Below the pieces are notes generated by a model. The model made no database searches, was not told the origin of the DNA, and saw nothing but the letters and a program-made list of their open reading frames with translations. DNA of 64,000 nucleotides from Paenibacillus tyrphae. GTDB lineage: Bacteria; Bacillota; Bacilli; Paenibacillales; NBRC-103111. The number at the start of each line of letters is the position of its first letter. The stretch's first letter is position 1. The translations under genes and the position numbers were made by a program. The stretch covers positions 1 to 64,000 of the forward strand of contig NZ_JNVM01000018.1 in assembly GCF_000722545.1 (NCBI RefSeq), given 5' to 3'. Below are positions 41,285 through 49,990 of this stretch, one piece after another.

Positions 41285-41324
41285 GCAGGCGACTCCCGGA
41301 TATCCATATAGGAGAGCCACCTGC
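41285..41324. other. intergenic hairpin between binding-protein and permease genes
   Basis: Long imperfect stem with arms GCAGGCGACTCCC (41285-41297) and GGAGAGCCACCTGC (41311-41324). There is no T run. Such hairpins between a binding-protein gene and its permeases commonly stabilise the upstream mRNA and so favour the binding protein. Confidence 0.6.
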
Positions 41325-41352
41325 TGCCCGGTCGTTTATGCAAACGAGAACT

Positions 41353-42732
41353 TTATTTTTTAATTTGGCTGCGCGGGTCGAAATTCGGCTCGACGATCCG
41401 CTTCATGTTGCCGGCCTTTTCTTCGTTGTTCAAGCCGTCGTTGTAACGCTTGTTCAGATCTTCGATTCCTTTGTCAAGCGGGGTCAAGCCGAGAATCGTC
41501 TCGGAGATGACGTTCTGCCACGGCTTGCCCTCGATTTTGTGCACGGGGTATGCCGGCCACATGACATCGTCCTTCGGTGCGAATTCCTTGAAATTTTTGA
41601 GCGTTGGCTCTTTCGCTTTGGCGAGAACGCTGGGCACGACGCTGATCCCCTTACCCTGCTCGTAGTAAGGAACGAGCACGTCGTCGCTGTAGAGGAAGTT
41701 CATCAGCTCCCAAGCTTCTTTTTTGTACTTGCTTTTCCCGGACATATACAGCCAGGATGCGCCGCCGTTGATATAGTTCGCGCCCTTCGGCGTTCCGCCA
41801 TCGAGCGTCGGCACCTGCGCTACGCCCCAGTTGACTTTGGTCGGGAACTGGGTATCGTACACGCCCGGCTCGGCGGACAGCGAGAAGTACATACCGATTT
41901 TGCCTGCCGCAAACTGGTTGCGCAGCGGGTCGATATCCAGCGATTCGTAGCCCGGAAGAATGCTTTTGTTATCGACGATTTGCTTCAGCGCTTGAACATA
42001 AGGCTTCAGCACTTCGAAATCGTACTTCCCGTTTTTCCAGTCGTAGTAGTCTTTGCCGTCGAGACGAACCATCGGCAGCAGTCCGCGTTCGAAGGCCGCG
42101 GCAGGTGTTTTCATGTTTAATGCGAAGCCGTAGGCGTTGTCCGCTTTGCCCGCTTCGGTAATTTTCTTCGCATAGTCCACAAGCTCCGCCATCGACTTCG
42201 GCGGCTCGCTCAGGCCGGCTTTGGCGAACAGGTCTTTGTTATAAATCAGCCGCCAGGTTGTGCCGTAGTTCGGAAGGCTGTAAGTTTTGCCATCCAGCGA
42301 GTTTTGCCGGTCGACCTTCAGCAGGTTGTCGCCAAAGCGGGACTTCACTTCCGGCGTCAAGAACTCGTCGAGCGGTTGAATCGCTTTCATTTTTACTAAA
42401 TCTTCTAACTTGAGCTTCATTTTGGCGTTGAAAATATCCGGCGCCTCGTCCGCTTGAATCGCCGTTTGCAGTGCTTGCTCGTAGTTGTCCGTCATGATCT
42501 GGGATTCGACTTCGATCTTGCCTTTAAACTTCTGATTGAACTCGTCCAGCTTCGTTTTCATCAAGTCGGCGTCATGCCGCGCATTCGTCCAAAATTTCAG
42601 CTTGACCGGTTGGCCGCTTGCGCCACCGCTTTCGGAGCCGGTTTTCGTTTGTTCGCCGCCGCCGCATCCTGCCAGCGCCGATGAAGCTAATGCCATCGCC
42701 AATCCGAGCTTTACATAGCCTTTTGTATTCAC
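41353..42732 (-). CDS. sugar-binding lipoprotein of CUT1 transporter
   Basis: The 459-residue precursor starts with GTG at 42732 behind GGGGAGG. A lipobox LAGC (Cys near residue 23) follows the signal peptide, then a glycine-rich linker and a family-1 solute-binding fold (VKLKFWTNARHDADLM ...). It is the first gene of the three-gene transporter. A MITE-like repeat ends about 110 bases upstream. The sugar is not predictable from sequence. Confidence 0.9.
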   Translation of the reverse strand: MNTKGYVKLGLAMALASSALAGCGGGEQTKTGSESGGASGQPVKLKFWTNARHDADLMKTKLDEFNQKFKGKIEVESQIMTDNYEQALQTAIQADEAPDIFNAKMKLKLEDLVKMKAIQPLDEFLTPEVKSRFGDNLLKVDRQNSLDGKTYSLPNYGTTWRLIYNKDLFAKAGLSEPPKSMAELVDYAKKITEAGKADNAYGFALNMKTPAAAFERGLLPMVRLDGKDYYDWKNGKYDFEVLKPYVQALKQIVDNKSILPGYESLDIDPLRNQFAAGKIGMYFSLSAEPGVYDTQFPTKVNWGVAQVPTLDGGTPKGANYINGGASWLYMSGKSKYKKEAWELMNFLYSDDVLVPYYEQGKGISVVPSVLAKAKEPTLKNFKEFAPKDDVMWPAYPVHKIEGKPWQNVISETILGLTPLDKGIEDLNKRYNDGLNNEEKAGNMKRIVEPNFDPRSQIKK

Positions 42733-42842
42733 GGATTTCGTCCTCCCCTGTAAGATTCTCTGCGTATACGTGAGTTGATCTTCCTATTTCCAAGTATAGC
42801 GAACCGTGTCGAATTTCCTAGGGAGGGAATTTTCATGAGAGA

Positions 42843-43101
42843 GGGGGAGGATTTATTCCTCCTTGAGCTTGTTGAGAAAGTGGTCAAGTGGATCAATAGA
42901 TGTTACGAGGGGGTGGGGTATCTACTTCCGGTCGCTCTTGTCAGCGGGAAACTTTGATTAAAGCCGCTTAGCAGCGGGTATTTCCCGCAGACAAAGGCGA
43001 ACGCTATCGCTCCTCCAGTAGATACCCCACCTCCGTATATTTTCTATTTTTTTATAACGACCACTTTCTCAACACTCCGAGGGAGGATTTACTCCTCCCC
43101 C
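42843..43101. repeat. 259-bp imperfect palindromic element (MITE-like)
   Basis: The two halves are inverted copies. The ends read GGGGGAGGA (42843 on) and its inverse (to 43101), each flanked by a small inner TCCTCC. Then both arms share TGTTGAGAAAGTGGTC, a variable stretch, and GGTGGGGTATCTACT. Near the centre CAGCGGGAAA matches CTGCGGGAAA. There is no coding capacity. The right end overlaps the last codons of the response regulator gene. The element could fold into one long RNA or DNA hairpin. I know of no named family that I could assign with confidence. Confidence 0.8.
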
Positions 43102-44723
43102 GTCGAGGTGCCGAGTCGCTGCTCGCGGTACTCGGACGGCGTGATGCCGTTCTTTTTCTTGAAAATTTCGCGGAAATATTTGCGGTCATGGTACCCGAGC
43201 CGCTCGGCAATCTCATAGATGGGAATGGCTGCGTCCTCCAGCCAGTCTTTGGCTTGGGCCAGCTTCAGATCGGTGACGTATTCCACGAAGGAGATTCCCG
43301 TCTCCCGTTTAAACAAGCCGCTGAAGTAGTTGGGGCTGACGCCGACATAATCCGCTACCGCCGACAACCCGATCGGCTGCAGCAGGTTCTGCTCGATGAA
43401 CGCCTTCGCTTCGCTGACAATCGATTTGGAGCCCGCCTGGACAAACTGCTTGACCTGCAGCGCCGCCTGATGGAACCAGACCGGAATATGCACCTTAAGC
43501 TCACATAGCTTCGCGCGGTTGCACAGCTCAAACCACGCCTCGGGCAGCGGGCCGCGTTCCCCTTCCGTCATCCCCAGATCGTGCAGAAGCCGGTTCAGCG
43601 CAGTGACAAGCTGAATACAGGAGAAACGGAAGTCGGCTGGCTTGCCCTCCTCCCCTTCGAGCGCACGGAAGAAGGAAGCCGCCGCTTCCTGGGCCGATTC
43701 CGCCTGTCCCCGCCTGACGAGCGTCAGCAGTTCCTGCTCCTGAAGCGCCGGGTAACCGGTCCGCTTCATCCGGAACGGGATCAAGTCCTCCACGTGAACC
43801 ACCTGGTTGTTCCCGAAAAAATACACATGCTCGATCGCCTCGCATGCTTCCCGGTATGCGCCGGGCAGCTCGCGCAGCTCCGGACATAACGAGCTGATGC
43901 CGATCGTTACCGTGAGGCCCGAATGCTTCTCTACCGAAGTGCGGCACCAGTCCGCAAATTTCAGCAGCTGTTCCTTGACCTCTTTGGCCGGCTCGGCCGG
44001 GTCGTAATTGACGAGCATCGCCAGCAGGCCCCATTCGGCATAAAAAGCGATGCCTGTCCCCCACGACGACAAGCAGTCGCCGACAATGTTCTCGACGATA
44101 AAGCGGCTGAGCTCAACTTCCTCTACGGGCTTATGCGAAATTTCATCGAAGAGTTCAATCGCGACAGCCAGCAGCGCAAAGTTCGAAGGCTTGAGCGGGA
44201 TTTCCGCGAAATCCCATTTATCCCGCAAGCGTACCTGCCGCTCGTCCCGAAACCGGATCATCTCGTTCAAATATTGCTGCCGCAGAGCCGGCAGGCTTCG
44301 CCGGATCGTTTGCTGAAACTTCACCCGCTGCGCGTCCCGCTCCTGCTCCTTGCGAAGCTCGCCGAGCAGCTTGGCGATAATCCCGGTCATTTCTTTAATG
44401 TCAACCGGTTTCAATACATAGTTCGAAGCACCGAGCGCAAGCGCTTTCTTGGCGTAGTCGAATTCCTCGTAGCCGCTAAGTACGACGAAACGGATAGCCC
44501 GGTCGAAGCGCGCCCTGATGTGCTCCATCAGCTCGATGCCGTTCATATTCGGCATCTTGATATCCGTCACGATAAGATCGGCCGGATCGCTTGCATAGCG
44601 GTGCAGCGCTTCCTTACCGTCGAGTGCGATCTCGACCTGCGATACGCCGAGCGTCTCCCAAGGAATATGCTTGCGGATGCCCTGCACGACGCTCTCCTTA
44701 TCGTCCACCAGCAGTACTTTCAT
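43089..44723 (-). CDS. YesN-type response regulator (receiver plus AraC DNA-binding)
   Basis: From the ATG at 44723, behind GGAGGAGG, about 544 residues. The N-terminal receiver has VLLVDDKE, the phospho-acceptor in IVTDIKMPN and the switch lysine in VLKPVD. A long middle region precedes an AraC-type DNA-binding domain (GLSAVADYVGVSPNYFSGLF; IYEIAERLGYHDRKYFREIF). The gene overlaps the kinase by 26 bases. The last residues (GEE, stop) come from the inserted palindromic element. It probably activates the sugar transporter genes downstream. Confidence 0.92.
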   Translation of the reverse strand: MKVLLVDDKESVVQGIRKHIPWETLGVSQVEIALDGKEALHRYASDPADLIVTDIKMPNMNGIELMEHIRARFDRAIRFVVLSGYEEFDYAKKALALGASNYVLKPVDIKEMTGIIAKLLGELRKEQERDAQRVKFQQTIRRSLPALRQQYLNEMIRFRDERQVRLRDKWDFAEIPLKPSNFALLAVAIELFDEISHKPVEEVELSRFIVENIVGDCLSSWGTGIAFYAEWGLLAMLVNYDPAEPAKEVKEQLLKFADWCRTSVEKHSGLTVTIGISSLCPELRELPGAYREACEAIEHVYFFGNNQVVHVEDLIPFRMKRTGYPALQEQELLTLVRRGQAESAQEAAASFFRALEGEEGKPADFRFSCIQLVTALNRLLHDLGMTEGERGPLPEAWFELCNRAKLCELKVHIPVWFHQAALQVKQFVQAGSKSIVSEAKAFIEQNLLQPIGLSAVADYVGVSPNYFSGLFKRETGISFVEYVTDLKLAQAKDWLEDAAIPIYEIAERLGYHDRKYFREIFKKKNGITPSEYREQRLGTSTGEE

Positions 44724-46542
44724 GCGGTGCCTCCTCCTTCGCATCGCAGATGCGGATCTCGAATCGTGAGCCTTCCCCTACCCGGCTCTCGGCCCGGAAC
44801 GATGCGCGTTCCCCGAAAAAGTAGCGAAGCCGTTCCTTAATATTCATAATCGCGTAGCCTTCTCCGCTCTGAGAAGCGACGCCTGACGCCGCGTCCACCA
44901 GCGGTGCGTTGAAGAGTCCGATCAGCTCCGGATCGATCCCCGAGCCGTTGTCTTCCACGGTCAGCACCGTCGTGTCCGTTCCTTCCCGGAAGCTTTTCAC
45001 ATAGATCCGGTTATTTTGATACTCGTTGTCCTTAAACGCGTGCAGCACCGCATTTTCCGCCAAAGGCTGCAGGATGATTTTCGGTACGACCGTTTCCTTC
45101 GTCCGCTCGTCCACCGACACCTCGAACGCAAACTGCCGCCTGTATTGATAATTGACGAGCTTCAAATATTGCTCGACGTGTTCCATTTCCTTCCCCGCGG
45201 TCGTCGCTTCCTCGCCACGGTTCAGACTGAGCCGGAAAAAGCGGGACAGCGACAAAATAATATCGCTGGCCGACGAATCGTTGAATTCGAGCGACTTCCA
45301 ATAAATTTCGTCAAGCGTATTGTATAGAAAATGCGGATTGATCTGCGCCTGAAGCGCGCGCATCTCCGCCCTCCGCTTCGCGAGGCTCTCCTCCACCACC
45401 TGCTTCAGCAGCCGTTGAATTTGGTCCAGCAGCTCGTCGAACCGCCGCCCCAGCTCGCCGATCTCGTCCCGGCTCTCGGAAGCGAAGCGCACGTCGAGGT
45501 CGCCTTTTTTGGCTTGGGACATGAGCCGCTGCAGCCTGCGCACCGGAAGGGTGACCCAGCGGGCGATAAACTTGTTCATAAAGAAAGAGAACGCCAGCAG
45601 CACCACCGTCAGCAGTATCGTAAAATATTTAATGTAAGCGATCTTGACGAGCAGCTGCTTTTTCGGCTGAACGACGAGCGCCTGCCAGCCGGCAATCGGA
45701 ATCGGCTTATGATTGACCAGGTACGTCTCGTCTCCCAGCTTCGCTTCGAAAAACGACGGTTTGCCCGAGAAATCCGGCACCTGCGCCTGATCCAGAAACT
45801 GTTCTGTCACCTCGCTCCGGGAGGACAGCAGGATCGGCTGGCCGTTCTCGTCCAAAATCATCGAGAATCCGTCAGGCACCAACTGGATGGTCTGCAGGTT
45901 GCGTTCGAAATAGTCTGCCCGCAGCGTAATCACCAAATAATTGTCCAGCTCCACCGCCCCGGTGGCCGTGGCTGGCCGGCTGACCAGACCGATCACCGCT
46001 CCTTCCTGCACGAACAGCGGATTTTGCCCGGTATAGATCCAGCGGTTCGTCGACGACGGCTTAATCGCCTTGTAATACACCGTCTCCTTGAAATCGGTTT
46101 CCTTTCTTGCCGCCGGAAATCCTTCGAAAAATTCTCCCTTGGGCGTATATAAATAAATCCCGCGAATCGTAGGCGAGGACAGACTCGCTTTTGAGAACAG
46201 CGAAAATACGTTATTGAAAACGACGGAATACGTTTCATCCGACCGGTTCTGGCTCCATTCGATCGCCCGCGCCAGCTCGTCGCTGGAATTGATCCAGTAC
46301 AGCTTGTCGCTGACGTTCTTCAGCTCGTTGCCAACATTGGCGCTAAGCTGGCTAACCGTCCGGTCTGCGGCGTTATAGGCGTATTCTTCGATATAGCGGG
46401 CCGCCTGATTGAACGAAAATGCCCCCGTCAACGGCACGGCAATCAGAATAACGACCGATGTCATCAGGAACACCTTCCATTCGAGCCCCCAATCGCGGAA
46501 ACGCTCCGCCGCCCGGCGCATGCAGGCTCCGAACCACGGCAT
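44698..46542 (-). CDS. YesM-type sensor histidine kinase
   Basis: About 614 residues with two transmembrane segments (near 20-45 and 295-315) around a large extracellular Cache-like sensor, then HAMP (RWVTLPVRRLQRLMSQAKKG). The His_kinase motif is ALQAQINPHFLYNTLDEIY and the ATPase has DNGSGIDP. The ATG at 46542 has AGAGGTGG at five bases; a GTG at 46551 is possible. It is paired with the overlapping YesN-type gene. The ligand is probably an extracellular carbohydrate. Confidence 0.92.
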   Translation of the reverse strand: MPWFGACMRRAAERFRDWGLEWKVFLMTSVVILIAVPLTGAFSFNQAARYIEEYAYNAADRTVSQLSANVGNELKNVSDKLYWINSSDELARAIEWSQNRSDETYSVVFNNVFSLFSKASLSSPTIRGIYLYTPKGEFFEGFPAARKETDFKETVYYKAIKPSSTNRWIYTGQNPLFVQEGAVIGLVSRPATATGAVELDNYLVITLRADYFERNLQTIQLVPDGFSMILDENGQPILLSSRSEVTEQFLDQAQVPDFSGKPSFFEAKLGDETYLVNHKPIPIAGWQALVVQPKKQLLVKIAYIKYFTILLTVVLLAFSFFMNKFIARWVTLPVRRLQRLMSQAKKGDLDVRFASESRDEIGELGRRFDELLDQIQRLLKQVVEESLAKRRAEMRALQAQINPHFLYNTLDEIYWKSLEFNDSSASDIILSLSRFFRLSLNRGEEATTAGKEMEHVEQYLKLVNYQYRRQFAFEVSVDERTKETVVPKIILQPLAENAVLHAFKDNEYQNNRIYVKSFREGTDTTVLTVEDNGSGIDPELIGLFNAPLVDAASGVASQSGEGYAIMNIKERLRYFFGERASFRAESRVGEGSRFEIRICDAKEEAPHESTAGGR

Positions 46543-46658
46543 GGCTACCACCTCTTTCTAGTCTGTTGTAGCATAAACCTGATGTGCCCGAAAAGGGATA
46601 AAAATTACCGGATGCCCTGCTGCGAGCGTAAATTTACCGCCTCTCCTTCCTGTCGCGA

Positions 46659-46701
46659 AAAAAAAATAAACCGTGCCTTGAATGGCTCAAGGTTACGGTT
46701 T
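46659..46701 (-). terminator. terminator after OmpR-type regulator
   Basis: Arms AAACCGT (46668-46674) and ACGGTTT (46695-46701) with inner CCTTGA/TTCAAGG pairing, followed on the minus strand by TTATTTTTTTTT. The outer arm overlaps the stop codon of the regulator gene. Confidence 0.75.
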
Positions 46702-47425
46702 ACAGTTTCAGTGCATGGCTCGCCCCGCTGGCGATAAATTTATAGCCTACGCCATGGACGTTGATAATATATTTCGGATTCGACGGGTCCGGCTCTATTT
46801 TCTTGCGAAGGTTGCTCACATGTACGATAATCGTTCTCGTATCATTGAAGCTTTCCTGTCCCCAAATTTCGCGGAACAGCTGCTCATGGCTGAAGGTCTG
46901 CTCCGGACGCGAAGCGAGAAAGCTCAATAGATCGAATTCCTTGCGGGACAGCGTTACTTCTTGCCCGCTCACTCTCACCACACGGCTTAACCGGTCGATC
47001 CGCAGATTGCCGACGACCAGCTTGTCGGGCTGTCCTCCCGCCTGCTCCGCCGCAGCCAAATGCGGCCTGCGCAAATGGGCGCGTACCCGGGCCATCAGCT
47101 CGTTCGGGCTGAAAGGCTTCGTAATATAATCGTCGCCGCCCAGATTCAAGCCGGCGATTTTGTCCGCCTCGTCTTTTTTGCAGCTCAAAAATAAGATCGG
47201 CACGGGAGAAACCGCCCGAAGCTCCCGGCATACTTCGAAGCCGCTTCGCCCCGGCAGAAGCACGTCCAGTATCGCCAGATCCGGCCGCTCCGCCTCCGCG
47301 ATCATAAGCGCTTCTTCGCCGCTGGTTGCGAGCTGGACACGGTAATTGTTTTTTTCCAAGTAAAGACGGATCACTTCCCGAATCTCGGGATCATCTTCCA
47401 CAACTAACACTGTTTGCTCCGTCAT
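46700..47425 (-). CDS. OmpR/PhoB-family response regulator
   Basis: The ATG at 47425 (MTEQTVLVVEDDPEI) gives about 241 residues; the frame upstream to 47479 lies in the kinase gene. Receiver motifs are VVEDD, the acceptor LAILDVLLPG and YITKPFSPNEL. The winged helix (EVTLSRKEFDLLSFLASRPEQ ... VHVSNLRKKIE) is of the OmpR type. The downstream gene of a kinase-regulator pair. No target is obvious nearby. Confidence 0.92.
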   Translation of the reverse strand: MTEQTVLVVEDDPEIREVIRLYLEKNNYRVQLATSGEEALMIAEAERPDLAILDVLLPGRSGFEVCRELRAVSPVPILFLSCKKDEADKIAGLNLGGDDYITKPFSPNELMARVRAHLRRPHLAAAEQAGGQPDKLVVGNLRIDRLSRVVRVSGQEVTLSRKEFDLLSFLASRPEQTFSHEQLFREIWGQESFNDTRTIIVHVSNLRKKIEPDPSNPKYIINVHGVGYKFIASGASHALKL

Positions 47426-47460
47426 CCGTTTCACCACCGCATCGATGTAGTTCCCTGGTC

Positions 47461-49608
47461 CTAAGAAGAGAATAAACAATTGGACTGTTGCCGGTCAAGC
47501 TTTTTTTGAAGGTTGGCGGCGGGTATCGTGAAGCAGAACACGGTTCCTCGTCCCGGTTCGGTCCGGTCGACCCAAATGCGTCCCCCATGATATTCTATGA
47601 TTTCTCTGGATATGGATAGCCCGAGCCCTTTGCCGCCTGCAGCGGAATTGCGCGATCGGCCGCTGGTATAGAACCGGTCGAACACGTAAGGCAAATCCTG
47701 TTCGTTAATGCCGCCCCCCGTATCGCTGACCCGGCACAGCAGTTGTTCCCCATCGTCGATCATTTCTACCTGAATGGAGCCGCCTTCCGGCGTGAACTTG
47801 ATCGCATTGAAGATCAAGTTGCTGAACACCTGATGCAGCCGCTCCAGATCGACCTCCACCGCGGAAAATTCACGCGCCTGATCGTCTCCTTCGGCCCGAA
47901 GCGTCAGCATATAATGAATGCCCGCATTGCGCGTATCCAGCTCGTAGCGGCTGAACAGCAGCTCAATCAGGCGGTCGGTGCGCATGAGCTGCTTTTTGAA
48001 GGTCACTTGTCTCGCTTCAAGCTGGGAGAGCTGGAACAGGTCCTCGATCAACCGGTCCATGCTGACGACTTTGCTGTGAATAAGCCGCAAATAACGTTCC
48101 TTCTGCTCCTCCGTATCTACGATGCCGTCCAGCACGGCCTCCAAATAGCACTGGATCGTCGTCAGCGGAGTGCCCAAATCATGCGATATATTGCTGAGCA
48201 GCCGGCTCCGGGACTTCTCCATCCGCGACAGCTCGTCATTTTTCCGCCGCAGCTCCAGATTCGCCTCCTCGAGATCGGCCGTCCGTTCCTTGATCTTGTC
48301 GTGCAAGCCGCTGTTCAGCTGCGTCAAAGTGGCGGAAAGCTTTTCCTCGCTCCCGTACCCCCGGGACAGCTTGACCGACAGCAGCACCGACTGGGAGAAA
48401 ATAAAGATTAACAGGCCAAAAGCGGACATCTTGTCCGTCGTCTGCACCAGTTCGTGAGCGTACAGCATATCATTGACGATGGTAGCCGCAAAGATCAAGC
48501 CGGCGAACAGCAGCAGCCCTCCGCCCTCTCTTCTGCGCAAAAAGGCGAGCACGATGATGCTTAAGTTGTAGCAGACACCCGTTCCCAAGATCAGCTGCAG
48601 GACGATAAGCCATTTCGTAAAGAGCATGGCAGGCAGCAGCGGAATGACAGCGGCGTACGCCAGCGCTACCACACAGAAATACGTCGTTATTTTCCGCGAA
48701 CTCTCCCTCGGATACATGCTGGCGAAAAATAAGACGAACAGCAGCATGCTCAAATCCGCCGTCAAATACTCCAGAACTAGCGCCAGCGTCCAATCGAAGC
48801 GGGGAAACGCCTGGGTCACGACCATTTCCCCGATCAGCGCCATGCGCAGGCAGAATACGATGCAAAATAATCCGAAATAAAGCATAGCCAGCTCTTTGGT
48901 CCGTACGACAAACAGGCCAAGATGATAAAGCCCCATGATCAGCAAGCAGCCGATCAGCAGCGTATCGAAGCCGACCGACAGTTGCTTCGCCCTCGCTACC
49001 GACTCGAACAGGCCGAACTCGATCGGCTGCCGGATGCCGCCCTTCTCGTGCGAATAGTTCGATACTTGAAGAACCACCCTCAGTTCGCTCGTATGGGGAT
49101 GAGCTACGGCCAGCTGGGTTAAAAAATGAGGCTTCGATTCCGGCTCGGATCTGCTTGCAGTTCCGGCGGACGCGATTTCCTTTCCGTTCACCCAGAGCTT
49201 ATAAGACGTATAGATCGGGGGAAGCCGCAGGGCAAGCATCCGCTCATCATCGGACAACAAAATCTTGAGGCGGTAGGTAGCGTACCCTTCGCCCGTCAGC
49301 ACCTTTCCGTCCTTCGTCGTGCCGTTCCAGGAACCCGGAAGCCTGGCGTAGCTTGGTGCTCCGAAGCGATCCGCCGCCAAGTCTGCGGGGTGCTTGAATT
49401 CGTTCCAATAAAACTCCCACTCACCGTTCAGCGGAAGATACCCTTTCCGGTCCCAATCCCATCCCCGCAGATCCAATTCGCCCCGTACTGCTGTCGGCGA
49501 ATTGCCATAGGTGAAGAATAACCGTTCTCCCGCAATCAGCCCTACGATCAAAAAAACGACAATAGTGAAAAATGCGGCAACCCGCCTCGATATTCGTTCC
49601 AGCGGCAT
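47461..49608 (-). CDS. 7TM-DISM sensor histidine kinase
   Basis: A 715-residue kinase. After a first hydrophobic segment comes an extracellular galactose-binding-like domain (about 45-205: GEWEFYWNEF, SYARLPGSWNG, YATYRLKILL, YTSYKLWVNGKEI), which resembles the jelly-roll sugar domain of GH2 enzymes (7TMR-DISMED2 type). Seven transmembrane segments follow (about 215-415), then a coiled coil, HisKA (SNISHDLGTPLTTIQCYLE) and HATPase (NLIFNAIKFTPEGGS, DTGGGI, GKGLGLSIS). It overlaps the OmpR-type gene's long frame. The fold suggests sensing of a carbohydrate, which is inference. Confidence 0.9.
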   Translation of the reverse strand: MPLERISRRVAAFFTIVVFLIVGLIAGERLFFTYGNSPTAVRGELDLRGWDWDRKGYLPLNGEWEFYWNEFKHPADLAADRFGAPSYARLPGSWNGTTKDGKVLTGEGYATYRLKILLSDDERMLALRLPPIYTSYKLWVNGKEIASAGTASRSEPESKPHFLTQLAVAHPHTSELRVVLQVSNYSHEKGGIRQPIEFGLFESVARAKQLSVGFDTLLIGCLLIMGLYHLGLFVVRTKELAMLYFGLFCIVFCLRMALIGEMVVTQAFPRFDWTLALVLEYLTADLSMLLFVLFFASMYPRESSRKITTYFCVVALAYAAVIPLLPAMLFTKWLIVLQLILGTGVCYNLSIIVLAFLRRREGGGLLLFAGLIFAATIVNDMLYAHELVQTTDKMSAFGLLIFIFSQSVLLSVKLSRGYGSEEKLSATLTQLNSGLHDKIKERTADLEEANLELRRKNDELSRMEKSRSRLLSNISHDLGTPLTTIQCYLEAVLDGIVDTEEQKERYLRLIHSKVVSMDRLIEDLFQLSQLEARQVTFKKQLMRTDRLIELLFSRYELDTRNAGIHYMLTLRAEGDDQAREFSAVEVDLERLHQVFSNLIFNAIKFTPEGGSIQVEMIDDGEQLLCRVSDTGGGINEQDLPYVFDRFYTSGRSRNSAAGGKGLGLSISREIIEYHGGRIWVDRTEPGRGTVFCFTIPAANLQKKLDRQQSNCLFSS

Positions 49609-49898
49609 GTGCTACCTCACGCTCCTCCGGCTTCGAGATACCGGCGGATGCCGCTTGCGATTCTTTCAGCCAATTTCGTTTGGTATTCTTGTTGACATGA
49701 TGATTGTTTAAAACTGATCGGTTCGATCAATTGTGTATTCGCCCCTCAAGCGTTAAATCCTGCTTTTTCCAGACTCCGGTCTACCTATCTCTTCCCATTG
49801 TGCCTGAATTTGCCGAACTGAACAAGGGAGAAAATACTATAGTCTTTTCTTCCTATTCCAAGGCAGATCTTTAAAGCTTTCTTTCCTATGTAAAACGA
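49609..49898. other. intergenic region without recognised gene
   Basis: About 290 bases between the 7TM kinase gene and the terminator of the DUF2334 gene. Nothing coding was recognised; a TTGACA at 49692-49697 on the plus strand has no matching -10. Confidence 0.5.
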
Positions 49899-49917
49899 CC
49901 CGGCGTAATCCGCCGGG
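49899..49917 (-). terminator. possible terminator after DUF2334 gene
   Basis: Arms CCCGGCG (49899-49905) and CGCCGGG (49911-49917) around TAATC, then TCGTTTTA on the minus strand. It lies about 75 bases after the stop. Confidence 0.6.
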
Positions 49918-49990
49918 CCGGGTAACAGCTTAATGAAATGAAAATATACAATATCATAGCTGACGCTCTCTCGTACATTCCATAGCTTGC

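Noticed and set aside
41285..41324. Hairpin between binding-protein and permease genes as a terminator
   Set aside because: No T run follows and the operon continues with a well-placed ribosome site, so mRNA stabilisation is more likely.
42843..43101. Palindromic element as a CRISPR repeat or rho-independent terminator
   Set aside because: There is only one inverted pair, with no direct repeats or spacers, and the arms are far too long and interrupted for a terminator.
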